From Marisa cornuarietis (taxonomy: Eukaryota; Mollusca; Gastropoda; Architaenioglossa; Ampullariidae), in NCBI GenBank assembly GCA_004794655.1, contig SMMW01000085.1, forward strand, positions 868,001 to 932,000: 64,000 nucleotides of DNA, in the 5' to 3' direction. Every line of letters begins with the position of its first letter. Position 1 is the stretch's first letter. The position numbers and the translations under genes were made by a program. The notes beneath the pieces were generated by a model that made no database searches, had not been told where the DNA came from, and worked only from the letters and a program-made list of their open reading frames with translations. Shown here piece by piece: positions 11,793 to 22,039 of this stretch.

Positions 11793-12849
11793 GAGTATCA
11801 CACATTCTCTCTAATCCCTCCTTCTACATCTCCTTGAGTGCAACCCGATCTGTTCATAACGTCCAGTCGTTAACAACCATGTTCCTCTAATTTCTCGACT
11901 ATTCTAACTTGAGCATCGACTAGAAAGTAATTACATTGCACGGGGCTGGTCGGGTCATGCTCCTGGGAAGAAGTCAGGTTCGGGTGATTCGAAACAATCA
12001 GCCTTTGACAAACTTTCCACTTAATTGCTGCAAGCCTTCTCCAGCAAAGAGGCGCAGGGGGCAATTTTCTTGGAATCCCTTCTTCGCCAAAAGGAGAACA
12101 AAAAATGGGGTGTATGGTGGCAGTGGTGGTGGCCGTGATGATGGTGGTGGTGGTGGGGAAGCCTGGAGGACAAACGTTGAAAATTCGCGAGTTTTTGTCG
12201 GCTGTGACGCTGTGAAGATAGCTGCGCGCCATCACGGACGCCATTGCTGGGGTTCGTCATTGACACGCGCACCCAGCTCCGGCCTGGCCTCTAAGTGGAC
12301 CTTTTTGTGCCAGTTTTCTATTAGAAACGACGTGGAAACTAACGCAATTCACAGCACAGCCTTTTGTCCTCATTCCAGATTTCAGTTGCTCTTTTGACCT
12401 CTCTTCCTTTTCACTACCCTCCTCTCTCACTCTCTTACGTGCCATTCTCTTTCACTTGACTGTGAAGGCATAAAAAACTATCTTCTGCGATTCCAATGAC
12501 AAAAAAGAGGGAAGGAAGGGCAGGCAATCCAAGCACGAGGGTGATCTGAAGCAATGTAAATTTTGAAAATCAATTACACCCCCTTTCGCGAAAATAAATA
12601 CCAATTTTCGCCGCGGCTCTCCAAAGCAGAAAAAAGTGATAGGGCTTTGGGCAGATGATTACAAACGATCTTCTTTTTAAGCAGGGGAATTTAATTTGCA
12701 TTGAAAGTAGTCTGAGATTTGTCGCAGGGTTAGGTCAAGCAAGAAACGTGCATTTATATATCGCAGTAAACCAAATGAAGTAAGCCTCACGGGATATACG
12801 CCTGTATTACTGAGAACGAATTGTTCAGTTGGTTATAGTCTGATATATT
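11793..12849. other. No gene recognised
   Basis: A 153-codon plus-strand frame (11936-12397) and two minus-strand frames overlap here. The frames contain translations of a GGT/CCA trinucleotide tract (about 12115-12160) and show no family motif. I regard all of them as chance frames. Confidence 0.5.
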
Positions 12850-12975
12850 GCGTGGTTATGGACCTGACCGAACAGACCGCCTGGTAACACATTTGGATGA
12901 ACCTGGCTGGTTATATCATTGACCGAACAGACTGGCCTGGTGACACGCTTGACCGAACATGTTGCCTGATTATAG
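12850..12975. repeat. Degenerate repeat with GACCGAACA(GA) units
   Basis: The phrase GACCGAACA, followed by a CCTGGTnACAC- or CCTGATTATA-like stretch, occurs three times. The copies are irregularly spaced (about 36-57 bp) and diverged. Confidence 0.65.
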
Positions 12976-13049
12976 TCTTCCTTTACATATCGTACGGCCA
13001 AGATCAACTTTCAGAGGGAAAGCACAGTCACGAGCGGTCATTAGGGGCA

Positions 13050-13124
13050 GCACAGCTGATGTGAAGTGAACCAGTAGTACACGACAGCTAATGTGAAGTG
13101 AACCAGCACACACACACACACACA
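13050..13124. repeat. Two-copy 34-bp repeat running into (CA)n
   Basis: ACAGCTnATGTGAAGTGAACCAG occurs twice and the second copy runs straight into a short CA tract. Confidence 0.8.
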
Positions 13125-16100
13125 ATTGTGCGCGTGAGGAAAAGAGGAAAAGAGGAAGAGATGGAGTGAGAAACGGAAGCAGGAGGAATGCAGACAGGGA
13201 GACAGGGGTGCAAGTGAATTATAATGTCTTTAGAGAAAAGGAACGAATTCGTTAAACAGTATTACATTTGAAATTCGACTCGTTATAATCAAACTTATAT
13301 ATCTTTACGGTTAACAAAGCAAGGGCACAACAAATTCAAATCTTCTTGCAGCTAAACGCACTGTTAGGAGCGATGGATGTCAAGGAAACATCTTAAACAT
13401 CACTTTTCTTTTAAAAACCAGATTGTGTGTAATCGTTGGGCGAGACTCCCTCCCCTTGCAACACTCCATTAGGTCCGGACCAGACGCACAGCGCCGCACA
13501 CCACTATCTGGCATCTCTGACTGCCAAGCATCGCAGCCTCAGAATCATCAGGCGGTAGCCGCACCGCGTCTGTCTGTCGCGCGGCACCCGTCTCAGCTGC
13601 AACTTTGGGTCTGTTGAGTTCCGACAGCATTTCAAAAATGCTGAGAATGAAACAGAAGACAGCCTGACAATGACAGGTAGACACGTTGATAGTTTTGCTG
13701 GAGAACTAAAAGAAAATAAAGAAAACTGGAATCCAGAATAGATTGATGACGTCCGTTTATCATGTGCTGGGTCTAGCATTTTGTCTGATCCTCGGTATCT
13801 CGGAATACTTTATGACAAAGAGGCATGTGAGATTTTATAGAAGTTAAAAATAATATCAAAAAGAGAACTCAAATTGGTATTGAATCTTACATTCATTACA
13901 GATTTGTATTTTCTATGTTATGTTTGTGGAGGATGACGCGAGAAAGAAAAGAAACAAAAATTGTTTCTAATTCAGTCGAAAGGTGACAGTGTGAGGAAAC
14001 GTAAATGACTTTATAGACATCATATATATGACACTGACACCACTAACAAAACGACTCTGACACAATCACAACAGTAAGAGCGATCACACTTTAGGCAACT
14101 TCGTTTTTTTCGGTCGCAAGAGATGACAGGAATAAGTGATGAACACGAGGATTGTATATATATGTGTGTGGGCGAGGAGGGTGATGAAGGTGGTATCATT
14201 TCTCTCAGGTTCCGGTGGATGGCGTCCATGACGAAGTGTCGAGTATCTCTGCTGCTGTCATATTCTGCACAACAGATGCCATGCTTATATCCCCTAACTG
14301 CACCTACTTTCTAAGGCGCGGAAACTCTCCTGACGTTTTGTACGACAGGTGCAAGACTCATCTACGTACTTTTAAGATAACATCTACAGGGGAAAAAAGC
14401 TGCGTGGATTATTGATGCAGTTCAGTATCAGGAAGCCCCTTGGCAGAGTCATCGAGGCATGTTACATACACCAGCTGTTATTTGCTGGGAGACCCCCTTC
14501 CTGGCAGATATATTATTTTAATTTTTTTTTAACGTGTCGAAATACTTCATTTTGCTCGCACGTCAGAAATCGGAGACGGGGTGGCGCTGCTAGGCAGACC
14601 AAAGGTTTAGCTTCAAGTCCCTGTGGACATACAGCACTGAACGTGACAATGACAGATCTTTATTACATTTGTTTTTTTATTTTTGATGTTTGTGTGTGTG
14701 TGTGTGTGAAACATGCATTTCTACTATGAGAAGGGAAATGTCTTTTTTTCACTGGCCAGTTTCACTTCTCACTGACGCTGCTATGGATACTTCTGATCAA
14801 GCTTTGGAACTGAAGTTGTTCGTGGGCTCCTCTCCCAGTGGCTCACAAAATCCGGTAAATCCGCGAGTCAAAGTAAGGATGAACCATCTGAGTTGGAAAA
14901 ATCAAGAAAAACCTTGACCTTGCAGCAAAGCGATGAACCCGACTCCATAAGTGGGACCCAATCATCTTTGTGTGTCACATGTAAGTACTGTGACAATTTG
15001 TGTAATGACAAATACACACTTTGTACCTGTAATTTATTTATGTGCACACATATACACATATAGAAATGCACCGAGAAAGGAAAAGTGGCACGCACGCACA
15101 CAGCCCTACCCCTAGGCACGAGTGCACGCACACTTCGCTTTTTAAAAACTGAAATAAAAGAGGGGCTGTTTACTCATACCCACATCGCTGGAGTTCAGAG
15201 TAGTGTGGCGTGTTCGGCCAGTCGACACAAGTTCAAATGCAAACTCTCCTATCTGTTTTAGACGATTGTCAATCAAAACATTAACGCCGGCCACCAGATC
15301 GAAGCAGGGCGGGACAAGGCTCCTAGCCGTTAAGGCCAGGGGCTCCACCCAGTCGAATTGCTTTCAGGAGAAAGTGGCGCCACGTCCCTAGGGGCCTAGC
15401 AAACCAAATCCTGCTCCATCCCCTGTTCTCTCGAGGCTTCCCAATGCAGTGTTAATGCATTGTGAGGAAATTTCACGTTATGTCAGCCCTCAATCCCTTA
15501 GAGTTTACAGTTTTCAGCGTCTGTCTGTCCTTATTTAAATTCCATAAAGGGCTGATATGAAAAAAGCTTTCTGTTTGTGTTGTTTCAAGAGGCTTTGGAG
15601 CATAGTTTTGCGGGATCGTTCAGAATGACAGATGCTCTCAATTTTTTTCAGACACTCATTCTCGAGAATGGGAAAGGGTTTACTTTTGTAATTTGAGGAC
15701 AAGAGACCGTCGCGGGCGGGAGGTAGTGATGGAATATGGAGAAAAGAGAGAACAGAGAACAACGCCACTTTCAGTGGGAAGAGAGACACGATGTGTGAGA
15801 GAGAGGGAGAGAGAGAGCGAGAGAACAATGGAAAAAAGGGTGAGAGAGGAAAAAAACAGTGATTAAGAAACCCTCACCCTGATCATCATAACCATCCCAA
15901 TTCTGCTGTAAACCTTCTGTTTCAAGCAATGCAGACTCCAGTACATAGACTCAACATGATCTTATTTTACATTATACTTATCGTAATCATCATTATCCAA
16001 TTAAGATGAAGATAATTTTCTCTTACACCTTTTTTATTCACAAAAACATTATTTTTATTATTTGAGAGGGCCAATGGCTTATCTTTGGCACAAAGCATTC

Positions 16101-18878
16101 CTCATGAGCACACAGTCTGACATCTTTGCGTTGGTCGCTAGAACCTCTGATAAACACATGAAAGGCACGTGAAAGAGCAAACTGAGTTGATAAATGCTGA
16201 CATTCTGAATTGTCTCCGACTATAAAGTTCATGTTTCCAGAGAAACGTGTACATACAATCACGTCTAAAGCGTTGCGCGCGGTTTGTCAGAAGCCATCAT
16301 GTTTCCGGTTTCTTTCGTAAATGACAACAAATAGACTAATTCGTTGTACTCGGGTTCAAAATTTAATGGCATAATTCCTGCAGATTCATGGTGTCATCGT
16401 TTCGATGATCGGTTTTAGAAGACTGAATGTGACCTCTCATGGCTGACGGGTTCAAGGACGTCAACCGACAACAAAACCTAGCGACCTCCTTGTACCGCCC
16501 TTGACCCTCGTTTCAGAACGTGATTATAAGAACATCTTGTGAACGATTGTTTTGAGGCCCAGAATTTTCAGAAGAAATGATTACGAACGTCAGTATCATT
16601 TAAGACCAACTTTCTTTCTCATATTTCCTTTAAGTGATATATTTTAGCTTCACCCAGACTCCTGGGTTCCAACTCTTTTCCTATCATCACCACCATCATC
16701 TTCATCGTCAACAACTACTGCACTGTACCAAGTGAATGCATTATGTAAAGTTAGCCGTAATAAAACTTTTGCAGGTCCAGGAGATCGCAACATTATTTCT
16801 TTGTGATCGGGTTAAGTTCGTTTTAAAATAATAATTCCCAAAATATGTGCATAATTATGCTTAATTTTACAGATCTAAGCATTCAAACATCGGCATTCTC
16901 ACCTGCAACTAGGAAGGCGGGAAAAAGTACTCTCCTGTACTGGAGGTTCTCTTACGGAAGTATTTGGAACAGCGAGTGTGCATGTCTTCAAGTCAAATGA
17001 AGAAACATCACTCAGGTTGTCGTGTTCAAGAAGCGATTTTTTTTTTGCCCAAAAAATGAAACAGCTGAATTTGGAATACAGCCATACAGATTGGAACTTT
17101 ATTTAGAAGCTTCAAATGAAGTTAAAAAAATAATTAAATGGTCCAAACTGAATTCATTCACAGACTGGTAAGTCATTCCGATCAAAATTTAATGGGCTAC
17201 AATAGTTACAACTGACTGCTGTTAAGGATTCTTTTACAATGAAAACTAGAATGATATTTTGAAATATGTTTATCGATGTAAAAACTTATTTCTTCCTCAT
17301 TTAGCTGCATGCAAAATTTTCTATTTACTTACTGATACTCGCATGTGTTCCCGCTTAAGCTCCTTATAATATGTTTATCACCCTCAATTCTTTCTTTTTT
17401 CTTTTTTATTTCTGTTTAGTTGTTTCGATCACGCACATCAATGGTGCCCTCACACTGTCAGTTGTTTTGAGTATTATGCTGGATAAAGATACAACTGATG
17501 ATGTTGTGTTTGTGACTGTGTCACGATGTTACTTGTAGACCAGACGGTGTAGAAACTGGCGATGTTGCATATCTGATGCTTGATCTACCAGCAGTCGTTG
17601 TTGGTTTTAACATCTCGTGCTTTTGTACAGTAAGCACTGCTGTAGGAATAAGATTTCTTCATTTTACTGAAAGTCCAAGACTTGCTTGTACTGTATAAGT
17701 GATTGGATAACAATCGATTGTGAAATGTTTTGAGCAAATTCTTGAGTACGGTGTGGGGACGAAGTTGGCACGGTACGTTTGCATCTTTTCTCTTCCACTT
17801 CAGCTTGTGCAAACGAAGCTATTTTTAGAAATATGTTTGTTTCGTCACTTCCTGTTTTCTCGACAAATCCAGGTGTGTGCTTAAGAGAAAAATATTAATA
17901 TAAAATCTCTCATGCCTCTTTGTCATAAAATACCACCGGAATATGTTTTTGTGATGCTTTGAGCTATGTTTCCAGCGATTTTTGCTCAGCAATCGACTTG
18001 ACCTTTAAAACTTTTTTCATCGAGGAAACGAGAAGTACGTGTAGTACGTGATGACATGGCTAAAATACTATCTTTGATATTTCTCCTTCCCTCTTCCATT
18101 CGACACATCTGCTTGTGTTCTTGAGAAGACATACTAACATAGGCGCTAAAGACGCAATTGTCTTGCGTGTGTTTCATTAAAAGTCGTGTTTTGCGAAGAA
18201 ACTAAATGCCATATTACATGCATAAGGCAAATTATGTTGTTCCTATTAAAACTTTATTTTCCCAGGCCGACATTTACAGCGCAATTGAAGGAAACGTCTG
18301 TGAAGAAAATCGCTCGATGGACACCGATTGAGAAACGAAAAATGTAAAACGACTTTTTAAGAGTCAATATACATCTGAAAATGTCAATGAAGTTTTTCTT
18401 ACCGAAAATGCGTGCAAGCGAAGACATATTCAATATGCACCTACATTAGTATTTTGCAGTCTGGTAGCATCATTTTGTGCTTTTCCACTACACTTTTTTA
18501 ATTCTTTTATTGGAAAACACAGTTAAGAACTTGGAATGGATGAAAAAATGAATGGATGATCAAACACATACACAGAAGACAAGAAGATAGAGAAGAGTCA
18601 AATCAGAAGAGAAATGTTATATCTTACCATATAGTGTCCAGTCCACACACTTCAGGTAGTGAAACTTGTTCTCGTTACTGTACACAGAGTGCAAGCTAGT
18701 TACCTGTCTTCTTGAGGACAAGTTACCTGAAACCACCTGCCATGCAGACTGCAAACTATCTTCCTGGGGACAAGATATATACGTACTGCCGTCCCTCAGT
18801 GTGATGTGCAAGCCTTGGCGGCTCAGATAAGACAATACGCGTACATGTAGTCACTTAGCAAGGGCGATGTGCAATATA
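13125..18878. other. No gene recognised (about 5.7 kb)
   Basis: No family-like peptide or RNA gene was recognised. A GC-richer patch lies at 13430-13680. One open stretch ending at a good donor-like GTAAGTAC (14797-14980) is discussed in the findings. GA-rich DNA occurs near 15.80-15.85 kb. The region 16-18.6 kb is ordinary AT-rich DNA. Confidence 0.45.
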
Positions 18879-18909
18879 AAATAATAATAATAATAATAAT
18901 AATAATAAT
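18879..18909. repeat. (AAT)n microsatellite, about 10 units
   Basis: A perfect ATA/AAT trinucleotide tract. On the minus strand it reads (ATT)n, like the tail of the LINE at 49131-49152, but the adjacent DNA does not match that LINE. Confidence 0.9.
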
Positions 18910-20605
18910 CAACTTAAAGGAAGAAGCAACTCTCAATATTATGTAATGATATTGTTATAGCAATTCACAAATTTGAACTTCAACGGGGGCAAATATTAAG
19001 AAGATTGTGAATATTTTACATAGCACAAAATGACACTCATTAACAAAGCATAAACAAAGAATCCGAGTTCACAAGCCTAGAGGAGACAGGGGGGGGGGAA
19101 TAATGTAAGTATCACCTGATATGTCCGAATGTTGACCGGTAGACCGAGAAACGTTTTAAAATGTTTTTAAAAACAGCGTTTATAGGTTTTTCTCTTTACA
19201 GTAATGAAGAGGGACAATTCACCGCTATGAACCCCGCCTCTTGCTCCATCCAACAAAGTCACGTGGTATCACGTGGACTAATCCTGGACAAACCAGCTTC
19301 TTGACGAGTTAACCTCATGTCCCATCCACGTGACTTTAATTTGGCGATCATTTCAATCCTTACAAAACATTGCGACTCCACCAAAGAGCGCACCACCTTT
19401 CTTCTAGAAAGGTACCTGTATGTATGATGCTGAGCTTTTAGGAGAATGTGGAACTGATGACGTGGACATTCGTGCAGAATGCTGTGCGAGCTACAGTCGA
19501 TCTGCGCAACATCACATTGACTTAACCGTCGGAGATTACGGAAGCCCATTGTGATTGCAAGGCAGGTTAAGAGAGTTATTTTGACTAGTAAATTGAAAAC
19601 ATCAAATAGCTTATTAATAATAACAAAAAGTATGCTTTTATAGCACAGAATCCCAGCGACCGGCTGTCCGCGCTTGACATTATCTACTAAACACGGCATT
19701 AAGGTTCTCAATGATGTTGGCCTTAACGATTTCGTAATAACTTAATGGTTAATCACTGCTTCGACTGTTCTCGACAAAATGACCGTAACAAAACAGTATT
19801 TTATGGTGATACTGATTGAAAGTTGATATTGGTCTTACCCCTTAGATAAATGATCGTAGTCATATTAATCTTATACTACTTGTATTTTATTTGCTGCTTG
19901 TTATTTATGCCGCTGTGACTCTACAGAATATTTGTTCATAAGTTTTGTCTGAAATACTCTTCTTGTATGCTTTTTGTTTCAGAATAGCAGGCCAGAGTGC
20001 TCCTGTATTGGCATTTGCCGCATCTTACTCTTTCAGGTTTGTCAACTTCACTGAAACGGGTACAGATATTGTGTACCTGACCGGAGACTGTGTATCATGT
20101 TTGAAATCATCATTTCTAAAGCTGTTAGTCAGCGGTCGTACTTAAAAAAAATACGCTTGTGTCAACTGGCACATACTGCATGCTGTTGGCCTGTCTGATA
20201 CGGATGCCTTCATCGTACAAATGTATATCAACAATTCTCCATCGTGCTAATAAACATAACACACATCTTCCAGTGCTATTTATTTTCATTTTGTATAATT
20301 GGCATGTACTCTCTCTCTCTCTATATATATATATCACCATGTTTTATGTACATGCTACAGCAAATTGTAATGCATAGTAATATGTACGTGTTACAGCAGG
20401 TTGTAATACCTAGTAATATGTACATATTTCATTATAATGTCTCACAGCACCCTCTTTTTCATTCTCTTTATTGTTTGGTTTTGCTTTCCTGTTTCTAATC
20501 ATTGCTAAAAAAAATTCAATAGTGTGCTAATTTATAACGCAAAATTGTTTAAATAAAAGTTGGACAAAGGCATTGAAATTATTTTTCATTATCATTTCTA
20601 CTCAC
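18910..20605. other. No gene recognised
   Basis: It contains a short G run near 19.09 kb and a 150-codon minus-strand frame (19259-19711) without motifs. A strong acceptor-like site ending TTTTTGTTTCAG lies at 19982, but no convincing exon follows. Confidence 0.4.
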
Positions 20606-20749
20606 TTCGTTTGGAGGTACTACTGCAGGCTGCCTCGTCAGGCACCTCTGACTGAGCCTCGCTGTCCCAGACATGAGCAGGTACAGGATCTGGATATCGC
20701 TCAGATGGTACACCATCGACAAAATGCTGCAACTCGAAATTACAAAACC
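20606..20749 (-). CDS. Candidate 144-bp internal exon, unknown protein
   Basis: On the minus strand the sequence TTTCATTGTAG (acceptor-like) is followed by 144 bp and then by CGAA|GTGAGT, a near-consensus splice donor. The length is a multiple of three. Two frames are open. The one favoured here is phase 1 at both ends and includes the motifs FVDGVP, PDPVPAHVWDSEAQ and SSTSKR. The other open frame (phase 0) reads GFVISSCSIL at its start. I prefer the first because a diverged relative of it appears at 7947-8174. I do not recognise the protein; the peptide is acidic and polar with no membrane segment. Partner exons were not identified with confidence. It could also be part of a decayed transposon gene. 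Confidence 0.35.
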
Positions 20750-21026
20750 CTACAATGAAACAGATCATTCGTATACTCATTCATAAAAAATACATATCTA
20801 ATACTGCATGTTTTGTCCTGACACTTCCTTCATTACATTTATTTCTTATTGGTATTAAACCATCTGTGAGGTTTGAGTACAGATGTGAAGTATGTGTTGT
20901 GATGCTAAATTACGGGTGTCTGAAGTTCATCATCGCCTGACACCCAGGCTAACCGTACACGGGGAGCGGAAATAACAGACGAACTCTTGGCCACGTACAC
21001 GGGCGGGTGAAAGGGGGATGGGGGTG
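20750..21026. other. No gene recognised
   Basis: AT-rich DNA between the candidate exon and the SINE relic. Confidence 0.4.
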
Positions 21027-21172
21027 GATGGTGTTTTATGCCAAGCCAGCAAATAAAGCCAACATTGTAAACAGGTATCACACATTCAGAGAAAGAACAG
21101 CGTGCCCTAGACGAGATGTGACCCCAAGACAGGCGATCACTTGGTGTTGGTGATGTGTCACCAGACGGCGCA
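21027..21172 (-). mobile_element. tRNA-derived SINE, copy 3 (diverged)
   Basis: Read on the minus strand, it carries the family body: GGCACGCTGTTCTTTCTCT, the T(G/A)TTTACA block and the end GGCTTGGCATAAAACACCA. The tRNA-like head is badly eroded; of the A-box region only a TGGTGACACATCACCAA-like remnant is visible. No target-site duplication is visible, consistent with an older insertion than the copies at 4.0 and 42.5 kb. Confidence 0.85.
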
Positions 21173-22018
21173 CGAAAAATACGAGCAGTTTAACAAGATA
21201 GCACGCCGGCCGGGAACAATAGCACGTGCGCAGACATTTTATACTCCGAAACTCACGTGCTGCTACAATAAATCCTTCGGTTTCGTCTTCTTCTTTTTTT
21301 TTTGGGGGGGGGGGTGGTTTGGAAAGGGGAAGAAGATAGGAGCGAGATTTTTCGATGCATCTGTTCTTGTACGATATCCTGTAAGTAACCAAAGAAAGTT
21401 TTAATAACCTGTAAGCTGTGCGCTGTAGGGATCCAGCACAAGCAGGAAATGTCCTCTTGCTCGATGTTCGCTTGGAATGGTTATCTGGTTGGAAAGCTGA
21501 GATCGTGACACCGGGCGGTAGATCTGTCTTGCCTATCGCAGAATCAGAACCCCGCCAGCAGCGGGCAGGCCCGGGGATGGAAGAAACTTACCCCGAGCTT
21601 TAATCCATCTTCCCCTGGTACCACGTGACCACCATGCCTGTCATTGCGTCTGTAAGCTTCCCTAATAAAATGAAAACTTTTTCCCTTCAACATCCTCCGT
21701 TTCGGCCCCACTATTCTCCACCCACGACCTACTCGCTACCCTATTGAATTTCTGAGATAAAACCCCGCTTCCACTTTTCAGTGTAATGTTGTAGAAGTGG
21801 GAAAGAGTGCTCCCGAAACGCAGAGCAAATAGATGGTAAGTTATTGTCGCCGTGTGGGAAGAACGACAGTCGCAATGAACACACGGTTCGGGAATTTTTT
21901 TGTTTTTCTGGGGTTTATAGACAGAGGAGCAGAGAGTTCAACCCATGGGATATCTGTCTATAATCGACAATAAGAAGCCAGTAAAATAATACTGTATCTC
22001 CGCTGAGGATTAATAAAT
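21173..22018. other. No gene recognised; possible short exons noted
   Basis: A T9-G10 run sits near 21295-21314. Two exon-like stretches overlap at 21.4-21.65 kb on opposite strands and are discussed in the findings. A plus-strand AATAAA lies near 21664. Confidence 0.4.
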
Positions 22019-22039
22019 TTGTCTTGTCTTGTCTTGTCT
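22019..22039 (+). mobile_element. LINE-type 3' tail with (TTGTC)n
   Basis: GAGGATTAATAAATTT is followed by four TTGTC units. An AATAAA-like signal running directly into a short tandem repeat is a common 3' terminus of non-LTR retrotransposons and their SINEs in invertebrates. I recognise no coding remnant upstream, so this would be a very 5'-truncated copy. Confidence 0.45.

Noticed and set aside
11936..12397. 153-codon plus-strand frame with a Gly-rich stretch
   Set aside because: The Gly-rich part is a GGT trinucleotide repeat. Long opposing frames exist on the other strand and no family motif is visible.
14575..14640. GGTGGCGCTGCTAGGC ... GCTTCAAGTCCCTG, tRNA-like
   Set aside because: The second box deviates from the consensus, no stems are evident and no SINE body follows.
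18879..18909. Possible third LINE tail at the (AAT)n tract
   Set aside because: The flanking DNA does not match the 3' UTR shared by the copies at 28.2 and 48.9 kb.
19259..19711. 150-codon minus-strand frame with a hydrophobic stretch
   Set aside because: One hydrophobic stretch alone is not evidence, and no conserved motif or transcription signal was found.
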